Assembly (NCBI RefSeq): GCF_014529535.1
Contig: NW_023503972.1
Location: 372,001-436,000 of the forward strand
Origin: Bradysia coprophila
Taxonomy: Eukaryota > Arthropoda > Insecta > Diptera > Sciaridae
Direction: 5' to 3'
Length of the DNA: 64,000 nt
This document shows positions 63,952-64,000 of this stretch, in pieces (the stretch's first letter is position 1; each line of letters begins with the position of its first letter). A program made the translations under genes and the position numbers. The notes beneath the pieces were generated by a model. The model was not told the DNA's origin and ran no database searches. It saw only the letters and a list, made by a program, of their open reading frames with translations.

Positions 63952-64000
63952 GGTGAGTCTTTGCTTTGATTATATCAATAAAAGAAATTGTGCTGTGACT

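Overview
The window reads as insect nuclear DNA, most likely from a dipteran. It is AT-rich. Coding exons are split by many introns of about 55-75 nt with GT..AG ends. The recognisable proteins are closest in wording to fly versions; for example, the garz N-terminus carries GNGIFVVR, as I recall the Drosophila protein does. The dense small inverted-repeat elements and the 10 kb intron suggest a lower dipteran (gnat or midge), but I cannot fix the species from the sequence.

Layout. 1-11.9 kb has no supported gene; it holds a hAT-type MITE with exact target duplication, a LINE relic, a 15-bp minisatellite and another MITE. 11.9-18.8 kb (minus) is a complete 14-exon garz/GBF1 gene, the Golgi ARF1 exchange factor. 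It lies head-to-head with GCC88 (20.6-22.7 kb, plus), a GRIP-domain golgin. A compact housekeeping cluster follows: SLIRP and METTL23 (minus, only 2 nt between METTL23 stop and SLIRP start), an atypical dual-specificity phosphatase (plus), NDUFAF7 (plus) and DPH3 (minus). 27-29.3 kb is a nest of hairpins and small elements. 29.6-30.6 kb (plus) is an unrecognised four-exon gene with Cys and DSH motifs suggestive of a papain-like fold. 31.1-32.4 kb (minus) is a secreted Thr/Ser-rich repeat protein.

32.4-38 kb is gene-poor. 38.0-57.5 kb (minus) is pecanex (pcx), 11 coding exons and 2,415 codons. Its 10.2 kb fourth intron contains a large recent inverted/tandem repeat (three copies of a ~1.2 kb unit), other repeats and, on the opposite strand, a ricin-B-type lectin gene. 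57.5-61 kb holds a 66-bp tandem array with a three-unit higher-order period, interrupted by a ~2 kb repeat block related to sequence in the pcx intron. The right end has Hsp10 (plus), a possible small gene and mRpL20 (minus).

Functionally, garz and GCC88 both act at the Golgi. Several others are mitochondrial (SLIRP, NDUFAF7, Hsp10, mRpL20). This looks like ordinary euchromatic gene packing rather than a co-regulated system. The less ordinary features are the METTL23-SLIRP spacing, the nested lectin, the orphan Cys/DSH gene, the higher-order satellite and the near-identical repeat triplet. All exon limits were placed by hand from splice motifs, reading phase and remembered family sequences.
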